Source: an uncultured Acetatifactor sp. | GTDB lineage: Bacteria > Bacillota > Clostridia > Lachnospirales > Lachnospiraceae | NCBI GenBank assembly: GCA_934436245.1 | Contig: CAKSAM010000052.1 | Span: forward strand, 1 to 12,547 | Length of the DNA stretch: 12,547 bases | Direction of reading: 5' to 3' | Shown: positions 6,098 to 12,547 of the stretch, piece after piece | Layout of the letters: the number at the start of each line of letters is the position of its first letter | Position numbering within the stretch: position 1 is the first letter of the stretch | Position numbers and translations under genes: made by a program | Notes under the pieces: model-generated | The model's input: only the letters and a program-made list of their open reading frames with translations | Told to the model about the DNA's origin: nothing | The model's database searches: none

Positions 6098-6466
6098 ATG
6101 TCGGAATATACCATGGGTGCTGTTGAGATGCGGTTTGCGGAGATTATCTGGGAGCATGAGCCGGTCTCCTCCGGGGAACTGGTGAAGCTGTGCGAGCAGG
6201 AGTTAAACTGGAAGAAATCCACGACCTATACAGTCCTGCGGCGCCTTTGCCAGAAGGGGATATTTATCAGTGAGAACGGTGTCGTTACTTCGCTGCTGTC
6301 GAAGCAGATGTTCCAAGCGAGACAGAGCGAGGAGATCATTGAGGAATCTTTCGCAGGATCTTTGCCGGATTTCGTAGCGGCATTTACTTCCCGGAAAAAG
6401 CTGTCTAAGAAAGAGATCAAGGAGCTGAAGAAAATCATCGAAAATAATGGGGGAGCAAAGGAATGA
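6098..6466 (+). CDS. BlaI/MecI-family transcriptional repressor
   Basis: A 122-residue winged-helix repressor. The N-terminal DNA-binding domain (about 5-72) contains the family recognition-helix pattern W-K-K-S-T-x-Y-T-x-L-x-R-L (residues 38-50) followed by KGIF and the wing. The C-terminal segment (about 85-122) is the helical dimerisation region, with SLPDFVAAFT (residues 88-97) and a Lys/Glu-rich end. Length and layout are normal for the family. ATG 6098 has a GGGAGG site about seven bases upstream, and the two upstream operators indicate autoregulation. The stop codon TGA overlaps the next gene's ATG as ATGA, so repressor and M56 transducer are translationally coupled, the classical blaI-blaR1 arrangement. 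In this family the repressor is inactivated by proteolysis when the transducer is triggered. The cut site here cannot be read from sequence. Confidence 0.93.
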   Translation: MSEYTMGAVEMRFAEIIWEHEPVSSGELVKLCEQELNWKKSTTYTVLRRLCQKGIFISENGVVTSLLSKQMFQARQSEEIIEESFAGSLPDFVAAFTSRKKLSKKEIKELKKIIENNGGAKE

Positions 6467-9093
6467 CAGTAATGGCAATGATGCAGATACTGGTCAGAAT
6501 GAGTCTTCAGGGAAGTATTATCATAGGGATCGTGCTGCTTCTGCGGATGGTATTCCGGGGATTGCGGATATCCTACCGGTATTGTGTGCTACTGTGGGGA
6601 ATTGCCTTTTTCTATCTCATATTTCCCTGGAAGATCGAGAATGCGCATGGATTCTGGCGGGCGCAGCAGGAGTCGATGGTAGTGGCGGTGAGTGCGGACG
6701 GACCGACGGTGGTAACGGGACTGGGAACGAGCATTGTGCCGGGGCAGAATACCTTACCGGAGCAGGGCACTATGACAGGGCAGAGTACTCTGCCAGAGAA
6801 TAATGCTGTGCATGGACAGACAACTGTAGGAACGGATGCAACGATAGAACAGAGTACGAATCGCAGATCGGAATCGAGCGCACTGCCGGTACCGGATGTA
6901 CAGTCCACCGGCACAGCAGCCGCGCTTTTCACATCGACAGCTTTTTTGCGGGTGACATTTGCAATCAGATGTCTGTGGCTGGCAGGAATCCCCTGCTTTC
7001 TCGCGTATTTTATTTTTTCGTATATAAGAATGAAACGCCGTCTGGCGGAATGCCTCCCCGGAGAGGAGGGCGTACGTTACGTGGACGGGATCCGCACACC
7101 GATGGTATTCGGGATCCTGCGACCGCAGATCTATCTGCCGGTGGAGATGAATCCGGAATTCTATGACTGCGTGCTGCAGCATGAGCGGATTCACCTGCGC
7201 CGTCTGGATTATCTGTGGAAAATACTGGCATATCTGATCAGCATCGTGCATTGGGTGAACCCGGTGGTCTGGCTGGCGTATTACCTGCTGTGCTGTGATA
7301 TGGAAAAAGCCTGCGACGAGGCGGTGACGGAGCATCTCGAGCAGGAGGATAGACAAGAGTATGCCGAAGCGTTGTTGGCTATGGCGACCGATACAACTGC
7401 GCGCAGAGTATTTGCGGCACCGGTGTGCTTCGATGAAGGCGACATCAAGGGCAGGATCCGACATGTTTTAAAATGCCGTAAGACCGCGGGGAAGCTGGCG
7501 GCGCTGGCGGTGGAACTGTGTGCTGTGGTGGCACTGATATTGTTGACACAGAGAAGTGCGGTGACGGTACAGGATTCGGAAGCCGCAGGAGATACGGCAG
7601 ACACCACAGAGAATGTGACGGCGGAGAGTGATGCGGAGGAAGCGGATCTGCCAGTATTCTATATCCGTCGGGCGGAGGATCTGCAGATAAGCAGCCCGCT
7701 TCGGATCGTGGAGCAGTATATCACCGACCGTGCCACAGCATGGAATCACTATTATATTGATGCAGACGGTGTCCTCTGGGGCAGCGGTTATAATCAAAAC
7801 GGACAGCTGGGAAACGGCAGCTACGAGACGGATCTGGACCTGGGGAAAATGGATGCGGTTCGGATCGCGGATCATGTGGTCTCTGTGGACGCTAACCTGA
7901 ATAACAATTTCTGCATCTATCTGACGGACGATGGAAAGCTATACGGAATGGGGCTGAATATGGCAGGACTCCTGTTAGGGAAAGACTCTGTGAAACAGGT
8001 GTACAGCGATGACGATAATGACCGTGTGTGCACACCGGTGCTGCTGATGGAAAATGTGAGATATGCCAGAGCCGGCAGAGAAGCCATCGTTGCATTACAA
8101 GAGGACGGAAGCGTCTACTGGTGGGGACAGATGCGGACGACGACCAGCACCTACGGCAGCGATTACGATGCTTACTGGACAGTGGAGGAGAATCCGGACA
8201 ATCCGGTGAAAATGATGTACCTGGAGCCACATAAGGTATTGGATCACTGTGTCTATGTGGATATCAGTGCCTGGAACGGTGCGGCAATCACTGAGACCGG
8301 TGACTTATACATGTGGGGACTGAACATCTTCGGACAATGCGGTGTCGCGAAGAGTAAGAATGTCCATGACTTTGTCTGGGCACCGGAGAAGGTGCTGGAA
8401 AATGTCAGCATGGTATGGCTGGAGGCAATCCGGCAAAACGACGACGGAATCGATACGGAACTGGAGAACTTTAGCTGGGCAGTGCATTCATATACTTTTG
8501 ATAACTTTGCGCTGCTGCAGGACGGAACCTTATTGGCAGCCGGGGAGAATCTGGGCAAAGATTCTGTGACGACAGTAGTGGACGGGGATCTGAATCAGGC
8601 GGGATCCCACCGGGCGTCTTTTGGTTTCGTGCCGGTGCGGGCGGTTGTCTATTCCACGGAGTATAATAGAGAGATCCTGGCTGAATTTACCTGGGGAATG
8701 TCCAGGGAAGATGTCCGGTCGCTGTGCACGCATGCGGGACTGCAATTTTTCCTCGGCGGAGAAGACGACGGAATCAATATCGAAGACAGTAGATATCGTT
8801 GCTATTTTGATGAAACAGGTGGACTGAGCGCGCTTACGATCCAGACCGGCAGCAGCCGTGATGAAAGATTTACTGTGGACAAGACTACTCTGGAGGAAGT
8901 ACAGCAGATCGTTACCGGTGCCGGCGGCACGCTGACGCTGCTCACCCCCGCGGGAGATAATCCCTGGGAGATCTGGCAGTATGCAGACACCGCCCAGGGG
9001 ACCCTCTACTGGTTCACGGTATACCAGGGGAAAGTCACAGTCATCACCGAGAAACGGCTGACAGCAGCAACTTTTGATGGACAACAGGAGTAG
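6463..9093 (+). CDS. M56/BlaR1-like membrane metalloprotease with RCC1-type beta-propeller sensor
   Basis: This 876-residue protein has TM1 (about 14-30) and TM2 (38-56), then a long Thr/Gln/Gly-rich loop to about 160 with a degenerate repeat (GQNTLPEQ, GQSTLPEN). TM3 (about 168-187) leads into the zinc protease domain with HERIH (residues 240-244) and the cluster D279-x-E281-x3-D285-E286; TM4 lies at about 345-363. The outward part (about 425-700) has repeated RCC1-type units: DGVLWGSGYNQNGQLG, DGKLYGMGLN, DGSVYWWGQ, TGDLYMWGLNIFGQCG and DGTLLAAGEN, each with aromatic/Gly signatures. A separate C-terminal domain (about 728-876) is unrecognised. There is no penicillin-binding SxxK domain, so a non-beta-lactam signal is expected. 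ATG 6463 overlaps the repressor stop by four bases; ATG 6475 is a less likely alternative start. By family analogy it inactivates the adjacent repressor. Confidence 0.88.
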   Translation: MTVMAMMQILVRMSLQGSIIIGIVLLLRMVFRGLRISYRYCVLLWGIAFFYLIFPWKIENAHGFWRAQQESMVVAVSADGPTVVTGLGTSIVPGQNTLPEQGTMTGQSTLPENNAVHGQTTVGTDATIEQSTNRRSESSALPVPDVQSTGTAAALFTSTAFLRVTFAIRCLWLAGIPCFLAYFIFSYIRMKRRLAECLPGEEGVRYVDGIRTPMVFGILRPQIYLPVEMNPEFYDCVLQHERIHLRRLDYLWKILAYLISIVHWVNPVVWLAYYLLCCDMEKACDEAVTEHLEQEDRQEYAEALLAMATDTTARRVFAAPVCFDEGDIKGRIRHVLKCRKTAGKLAALAVELCAVVALILLTQRSAVTVQDSEAAGDTADTTENVTAESDAEEADLPVFYIRRAEDLQISSPLRIVEQYITDRATAWNHYYIDADGVLWGSGYNQNGQLGNGSYETDLDLGKMDAVRIADHVVSVDANLNNNFCIYLTDDGKLYGMGLNMAGLLLGKDSVKQVYSDDDNDRVCTPVLLMENVRYARAGREAIVALQEDGSVYWWGQMRTTTSTYGSDYDAYWTVEENPDNPVKMMYLEPHKVLDHCVYVDISAWNGAAITETGDLYMWGLNIFGQCGVAKSKNVHDFVWAPEKVLENVSMVWLEAIRQNDDGIDTELENFSWAVHSYTFDNFALLQDGTLLAAGENLGKDSVTTVVDGDLNQAGSHRASFGFVPVRAVVYSTEYNREILAEFTWGMSREDVRSLCTHAGLQFFLGGEDDGINIEDSRYRCYFDETGGLSALTIQTGSSRDERFTVDKTTLEEVQQIVTGAGGTLTLLTPAGDNPWEIWQYADTAQGTLYWFTVYQGKVTVITEKRLTAATFDGQQE

Positions 9094-9154
9094 AAGAGCG
9101 TATTATTGATGGAAAATTAAGAACCTGAGTGGATAAGTGACAGAAGGAGACATT

Positions 9155-9997
9155 ATGAAAAAACAATATAAATTAACAGCATTAGCGCTGACTGCCTGCC
9201 TGTTGACAGGATGTGGTACCTGGGAAACGAGTGCTTTGGAGAATGCGACGGCGGAGAAGCAGCCGACAGAGCCGGTGGCGGAGACTTTCACAGAGACAGC
9301 TTCTGTTACGACAGCAGTTCCGCAGGAAACCACAGCACAGGAACTTCCGGCTGCACCTAAAGAAATCTCCATAGACTTCACCGGAATCGCGGAATTTCAC
9401 CCGGAGGGGATACCCACACAGCCTTATTCCCTGAAAATTCTGTCCGAGACGAACAACAATGTCACCATGGCGTATGAATGGTACAACTCAGCAGAGGAGA
9501 TTTCTCTTCCCATGATCGGTGAGAGCTGGGACTGCTTCTATGACGAGAACTACACCTACCAGTGGGACGATGGGAAACTCAGTATTTTTGACGGCGAGAA
9601 CTGCCTGTATGTGCTGGAATACCCCACAGACAAATGGTATGTCAACGGCAACAACGCCCGGCTTGAGAACGGGATCTTCTACGGGGCTTCGGTAATGAAC
9701 GGCTATGCCCAGCCGGACACCTGTTTTATGTTTGCTTATGATCTGGAAAATGAGAAGCTGCTGTGGCGGAGCGCCGACCAGACCTACAACAGCATGAACT
9801 TCCTTGTAAAAGGAGATGTGATCTTCTGCGGCTATGGCTTTACCGCAGAGGATGATTACCTCTACCAGCTGGATAAAAACACCGGAGAAGTGATCGATCG
9901 TCTGCCCCTGAAAAAGATGCCGGACCTCATGGCAGAGAAGGATGGTCGGTTGTATGTGCATACCTATAGTTATGATTATGTGATTGGGGTATTTTAA
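9155..9997 (+). CDS. Lipoprotein with PQQ-like beta-propeller character
   Basis: A 280-residue SpII lipoprotein. The basic N-terminus MKKQYK and hydrophobic core lead to lipobox LLTGC with C20 as the anchor. A Thr/Glu/Pro-rich linker (about 23-68) follows, then a beta-rich domain with propeller-like strands such as DGKLSIFDGENCLYVLEY, MFAYDLENEKLLWRS and YLYQLDKNTGEVIDRL, the last two typical of PQQ-like blades. Too few blades are visible for a complete propeller, so the protein may be shortened. ATG 9155 is chosen over the in-frame ATG 9137 because AAGGAG (9144-9149) lies five bases upstream and the signal peptide starts there. It follows the RCC1-M56 gene by 61 bases without an evident terminator, so cotranscription is likely. 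A role as ligand-binding partner of that sensor is inference. Its 3' end is partly repeated at 11811-11892. Confidence 0.82.
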   Translation: MKKQYKLTALALTACLLTGCGTWETSALENATAEKQPTEPVAETFTETASVTTAVPQETTAQELPAAPKEISIDFTGIAEFHPEGIPTQPYSLKILSETNNNVTMAYEWYNSAEEISLPMIGESWDCFYDENYTYQWDDGKLSIFDGENCLYVLEYPTDKWYVNGNNARLENGIFYGASVMNGYAQPDTCFMFAYDLENEKLLWRSADQTYNSMNFLVKGDVIFCGYGFTAEDDYLYQLDKNTGEVIDRLPLKKMPDLMAEKDGRLYVHTYSYDYVIGVF

Positions 9998-10048
9998 ATT
10001 GAAAATATCAAAATAATTGATATCGGTCGACTATTTTATCATTAAATA

Positions 10049-10077
10049 TTGAATGTGCATTAAAAATATGCTATTTT
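10049..10077 (+). promoter_or_regulatory. Candidate promoter of the AbiE-like module
   Basis: TTGAAT (10049-10054) and TATTTT (10072-10077) are 17 bases apart, each matching 4 of 6 consensus bases. The region is AT-rich, so chance matches are possible. Support comes from its position just before the operon and the overlap of the -10 box with the perfect inverted repeat. Confidence 0.45.
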
Positions 10078-10112
10078 AAAAATGTAACATAAAAAGAGTT
10101 ACATTTTTAAAA
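10074..10112. promoter_or_regulatory. Perfect 15-bp inverted repeat, probable antitoxin operator
   Basis: TTTTAAAAATGTAAC (10074-10088) and GTTACATTTTTAAAA (10098-10112) are perfect reverse complements with a nine-base spacer. The repeat overlaps the candidate -10 box and ends 11 bases before the antitoxin ATG. AbiEi antitoxins are known to autoregulate by binding inverted repeats at their promoter, so this is the likely site. The core TGTAACATAAAA then GTTACA is also present between the BlaI operators at 6011-6030. A hairpin in the transcript could additionally mask the weak ribosome binding site. Confidence 0.7.
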
Positions 10113-10123
10113 ATGGTGAATAT

Positions 10124-11074
10124 ATGAAGAGCTTTTTAGAAAAAACATTGCGTCAAAATGTGATAATAGAAGAAACTGAATATTTGAATGAGAAGCTGCC
10201 CCTAGCCTTTCGTGGAAGATACACTTTTTATAAGGTTGAAACAAACGGTTTACCATGGATAGCAATTCAGCCTAAGGCAGATGTTGGCTTGGCAGCGCTT
10301 AGAAAGGATTGGATTAAAATTGAAAAGGCAGCAGGTCTTAATTGCGCCATTTTTTTTGATTCTACATCATTTTATATTAAAGAAAAATTATTGGAAGAGG
10401 GAATTCCCTTTGTACTGAAAGATAAGCAGGTGTACTTGCCTTTTATCGGATATTTGCTGTCCAATGAGAATGAAAGGAAAATTTCTCCGGTTCATTTAAT
10501 TTCATTTTTAACACAAAAAGTTATATTGGTTGCAATATATGAAAAATGGGAAAATGTTACTGCATCAAAAGCTGCAATAAGACTAGACGTTACGAAAATG
10601 TCTGCCAACAGGTGCTTTGATGAAATTGAATATCTGAATGTGGATATTTTGGGTATGAAGGGTAAATCAAGGGTGATAACTGTTCCGGTGGATATTCAGA
10701 AACTGTGGAATGATGTACGGGTCATATTGAGAAACCCTGTGATTGCAAGGTATGAACTAAAAGAGGATATTCAATTGGAAAAAAAGGCAGGAATTACTGC
10801 ACTATGTGAGTACTCATTACTTTCGGATAATGAATATCCGACTTATGCAATTACCAAAAAAGAAATAACAGAATCCGGAATTAGAAAAATGAAGCAGGTG
10901 CGTTCCGGAGAAGAAATAGGATGCGTTGTTCTGGAACTGGGGTACTTTATTGATTTTAAGAATAAGAAACTGGAAGACCCATTAAGTGTGACATTGTCGC
11001 TTACAGAGAGCGAGAAACAGGATGAAAGAATTGGTATTTCTATAAAGAGGATGCTGGAGGAATACGTATGGTAA
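10124..11074 (+). CDS. AbiEi-like antitoxin / winged-helix transcriptional regulator
   Basis: A 316-residue soluble protein encoded immediately upstream of, and overlapping, a nucleotidyltransferase-type toxin gene. Residues 1-115 form an alpha/beta domain, with LAFRGRYTFYKVE and FDSTSFYIKEKLLEEGIPFVLK stretches. Residues about 121-190 look like a winged helix: SPVHLISFLTQKVIL, a helix-turn-helix over VTASKAAIRLDVTKMSANRC, and a basic wing around GKSRVITVP (180-188). The segment LWNDVRVILRNPV (194-206) follows, then a C-terminal domain. Partner, order and DNA-binding middle domain fit type IV antitoxins of the AbiEi kind, but the sequence is not close to the classical examples I know, so this is a functional-class call. 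Only a weak GGTGA precedes ATG 10124. Codon use is more AT-rich than in the flanking M56 and lipoprotein genes, suggesting transfer. Confidence 0.65.
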   Translation: MKSFLEKTLRQNVIIEETEYLNEKLPLAFRGRYTFYKVETNGLPWIAIQPKADVGLAALRKDWIKIEKAAGLNCAIFFDSTSFYIKEKLLEEGIPFVLKDKQVYLPFIGYLLSNENERKISPVHLISFLTQKVILVAIYEKWENVTASKAAIRLDVTKMSANRCFDEIEYLNVDILGMKGKSRVITVPVDIQKLWNDVRVILRNPVIARYELKEDIQLEKKAGITALCEYSLLSDNEYPTYAITKKEITESGIRKMKQVRSGEEIGCVVLELGYFIDFKNKKLEDPLSVTLSLTESEKQDERIGISIKRMLEEYVW

Positions 11075-11814
11075 AAGGGCTGGATACTTTTAGAAGATAT
11101 TTTCAGGAATATGAGAACCAATATGTACTGATAGGCGGTGCAGCCTGTGACATTGTATTTGAAAACAGCGAGACAGCGTTTAGAGCAACAAGAGATCTTG
11201 ACATTGTTTTGATCGTAGAGGCATTGACTCCTAAGTTTGGAGAAAAATTTTGGAATTTTGTTCAAGATGGAAAGTACAGAAATAAGGCAACCAATGGAGA
11301 AAAACCGCAGTTCTATAGATTTGACAAGCCAGAGGATGAATCTTTTCCTAAAATGCTTGAATTATTTTGCAGAAATGATTTTGAATTACGAGAGATGACT
11401 GGAATCACCCCCATACACATTGATGATACGGTATCAAGTCTGTCGGCAATTCTGCTTAATGACGATTATTACAAGGTGTTGTTAGAAGGAAAAGTCAATG
11501 TAATAGGTCTTTCTGTTCTCCGACCGGAGTGTTTGATTTTGTTCAAGGCGAAAGCATACCTTGATTTGAGACAGAGGAAAGAAAGCGGTGAAACAGTAGA
11601 TTCCGATGATATCAAAAAGCACAAAAAAGATATTCTTAGAATTGTAACAGAACTTATGCTGGAGAACACAGCAAATCTTCCTGCAACAGTGAAATCGGAT
11701 ATAGACACTTTCATAAAATTGTTGGATCAAGAGCCGTTTGATGAGAATTCCTTGAAAAATTATGGGATTGAAAATCAAGAGGTTGTTGCAGCACTTAGAA
11801 GAGTATTTGAATAA
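11068..11814 (+). CDS. AbiEii/AbiGii-like nucleotidyltransferase (putative toxin)
   Basis: A 248-residue DNA polymerase beta-type nucleotidyltransferase. The signature is IGGAACDIV (G23-G24), then, 18 residues on, TRDLDIVL with D43 and D45 as probable metal ligands. Further on, LRPECLILFKAKAYLDLRQR (150-169) and SDDIKKHKKDI (179-189) match the Lys/Arg and D-D-x-x-K motifs of AbiEii-like proteins. Family members inhibit growth by nucleotidyl transfer, for example onto tRNA, and are controlled by the cotranscribed antitoxin; the target here is unknown. ATG 11068 overlaps the upstream stop by seven bases (ATGGTAA), with GGAGG at 11056-11060, so the pair is translationally coupled. The stop codon at 11812-11814 falls exactly where lipoprotein-tail homology starts, so the original C-terminus may have been slightly altered at the junction. 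Confidence 0.75.
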   Translation: MVKGLDTFRRYFQEYENQYVLIGGAACDIVFENSETAFRATRDLDIVLIVEALTPKFGEKFWNFVQDGKYRNKATNGEKPQFYRFDKPEDESFPKMLELFCRNDFELREMTGITPIHIDDTVSSLSAILLNDDYYKVLLEGKVNVIGLSVLRPECLILFKAKAYLDLRQRKESGETVDSDDIKKHKKDILRIVTELMLENTANLPATVKSDIDTFIKLLDQEPFDENSLKNYGIENQEVVAALRRVFE

Positions 11815-11892
11815 AAATAACGGAGAGGTGATCGACCGCTTGCTTCTGAAAAAAGATGCCGGATTTCATGGCAGAGAAGAATGATCGATTGT
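11811..11892 (+). pseudogene. Frameshifted fragment of a lipoprotein gene tail
   Basis: This stretch aligns with 9873-9953, near the 3' end of the lipoprotein gene, with about 13 substitutions and one inserted A (run of six versus five at about 11850). Read across the frameshift it encodes NKNNGEVIDRLLLKK then MPDFMAEKNDRL, against DKNTGEVIDRLPLKK and MPDLMAEKDGRL in the intact gene. Similarity ends at about 11892 and begins within a few bases of the toxin stop codon. It is the remnant of a second, paralogous lipoprotein gene whose upstream part is missing, with the AbiE-like module in its place. Confidence 0.85.
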
Positions 11893-11939
11893 GTAAAAGG
11901 CTTTTGAAAAATCTTGTGGGAGGAGGATTCAGAAAAAGT
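11893..11939 (+). other. Spacer with GGGAGGAGG ahead of the final lipoprotein gene
   Basis: No gene is seen. A strong Shine-Dalgarno-like GGGAGGAGG (11918-11926) is present, but the first usable start codon is ATG 11940, 13 bases away, longer than usual. No clear promoter is visible, so expression may depend on read-through from the AbiE-like module. Confidence 0.45.
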
Positions 11940-12547
11940 ATGTACAAAGCAAAGATAAGGTGTGTGGCATTATTAATAATTATGTTAAGCATGGTAAGCT
12001 GTGGGCAGAATAGACCGGAACAGAATGATACAGAACAGAATACTTCAGAAGTTACCGAGGAGATGACACCTAATACCATAACGACTACAGCTGTATCAAA
12101 TGAAGAGACTGAACCGGTTGATTTATTGGAAGATTTCAGTTTGGAAAATTTAAAAGGGAAAACCGATCCGGAAGTAATCAGACAGGAATTATCCGTCCTT
12201 CCGTTAAATATAGATGAACTCAAAGATTATCCGGTGTATGTCTTGGATTGGCAGTCAAGGGAATGTAGCGGAGCAGAATTGCTGGACGAATTTTACGAGC
12301 AGACATCAGAGAATCAACCGGCGCAATTAGTGATTGTACACCATTTAGTGAGTGAGGAATTGGTTACAGCGAGTCAACTATGGAGTTTAAGTTATATAGA
12401 ATTTGATGGAACGGATTATTTCATGTTTGAAAACGATTCGGAAGACGGCACCTGGAAAGATGATTACAGCGAGATGTATTTCCATTCCCTGAACATAATT
12501 AGAAAGCAGCCGGAACAAAGTGAAATTGAACTAATAATGATAGTATT
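11940..12547 (+). CDS. Putative lipoprotein (partial, runs off the window)
   Basis: An open frame of 202 codons runs from ATG 11940 to the window end without a stop. The N-terminus MYKAKIRC, a hydrophobic core and MLSMVSC give a signal peptide with C21 as the probable lipidated residue, although the lipobox (M-V-S-C) is imperfect. A Glu/Gln/Thr-rich linker (about 22-60) resembles that of the lipoprotein at 9155. The following acidic domain includes NIDELKDYPVYVLDWQSREC, then alternating strands and helices, with no motif I recognise. The C-terminus is missing. Function unknown; probably a surface protein. Confidence 0.75.
   Translation, partial: MYKAKIRCVALLIIMLSMVSCGQNRPEQNDTEQNTSEVTEEMTPNTITTTAVSNEETEPVDLLEDFSLENLKGKTDPEVIRQELSVLPLNIDELKDYPVYVLDWQSRECSGAELLDEFYEQTSENQPAQLVIVHHLVSEELVTASQLWSLSYIEFDGTDYFMFENDSEDGTWKDDYSEMYFHSLNIIRKQPEQSEIELIMIV

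Noticed and set aside
6447..6803. 118-codon plus-strand frame across the BlaI/M56 junction
   Set aside because: Out-of-frame reading of the repressor end and the M56 N-terminus; Gly/Asp-rich artefact with no membrane segments where the real gene has them.
6754..7464. 236-codon minus-strand frame inside the RCC1-M56 gene
   Set aside because: Antisense to the HExxH protease region, His/Arg/Cys-rich as expected for a complementary-strand artefact, with no ribosome binding site.
8530..9084. 184-codon minus-strand frame inside the RCC1-M56 gene
   Set aside because: Antisense shadow of the C-terminal domain, with no motif or start signal.
6098..9093. Interpreting the locus as beta-lactam resistance
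   Set aside because: Neither M56 protein has an SxxK penicillin-binding sensor, and no beta-lactamase or PBP2a-like gene is present in the window.
9137..9154. In-frame ATG at 9137 as start of the lipoprotein
   Set aside because: The AAGGAG site and the signal peptide both point to ATG 9155; the extra six residues are acidic and would spoil the signal sequence.
10005..10023. ATATCAA/TTGATAT hairpin after the lipoprotein stop as a terminator
   Set aside because: Only 7 AT-rich base pairs with a five-base loop and no following T-run; too weak to call.
11795..12223. 142-codon minus-strand frame at the right end
   Set aside because: Antisense to the partial lipoprotein, whose signal peptide and linker are convincing; no independent support.

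Overview
The window looks like chromosomal or accessory DNA from a low-to-mid GC Gram-positive anaerobe of the class Clostridia, most likely Lachnospiraceae. That placement rests on strong GGAGG-type ribosome binding sites, sigma-A-like promoters, a BlaI/BlaR1 (M56) signalling locus with oversized sensor domains, SpII lipoproteins with Thr/Glu-rich linkers, and a DUF4143-type AAA ATPase. It is an inference from style and families; there is no rRNA or other marker gene.

Layout, left to right. (1) The 3' end of an unidentified gene (1-303) and, convergent to it, a DUF4143-type ATPase on the minus strand (348-1601), sharing a bidirectional terminator. The ATPase promoter sits between two 39-bp palindromic repeats spaced exactly 84 bp apart. 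(2) A plus-strand unit: a 1031-residue M56/BlaR1-like membrane protease with a very large non-PBP ectodomain ending in an SH3-like domain (1953-5048), a small membrane protein (5064-5483), and the collapsed remnant of a second, paralogous M56 protein (5498-5901). (3) A second plus-strand unit: a BlaI-type repressor (6098-6466) behind a promoter with two TTACA-N3-TGTAA operators, a four-base-overlapping M56/BlaR1-like protein whose sensor is an RCC1-type beta-propeller (6463-9093), and a beta-propeller-like lipoprotein (9155-9997). (4) A visibly more AT-rich insert carrying an overlapping two-gene toxin-antitoxin-like module of AbiEi/AbiEii type (10124-11814) with a perfect 15-bp inverted repeat over its promoter. 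Directly after the toxin stop codon lies a frameshifted fragment homologous to the 3' end of the lipoprotein gene at 9155-9997, so the module sits between two copies of lipoprotein-tail sequence. (5) The start of another lipoprotein (11940-12547), cut off by the window edge.

Working model. In BlaR1-type signalling, a membrane M56 protease senses something outside the cell and causes inactivation of the BlaI repressor, which derepresses its own operon. Here one BlaI gene is accompanied by two intact M56 proteins and one dead one. None has a penicillin-binding sensor; they carry different ectodomains instead (unknown plus SH3-like; RCC1 propeller). The ligands are therefore probably not beta-lactams. 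Duplication, internal deletion and ectodomain replacement appear to be actively shaping the locus, and the AbiE-like module has landed in the same region.
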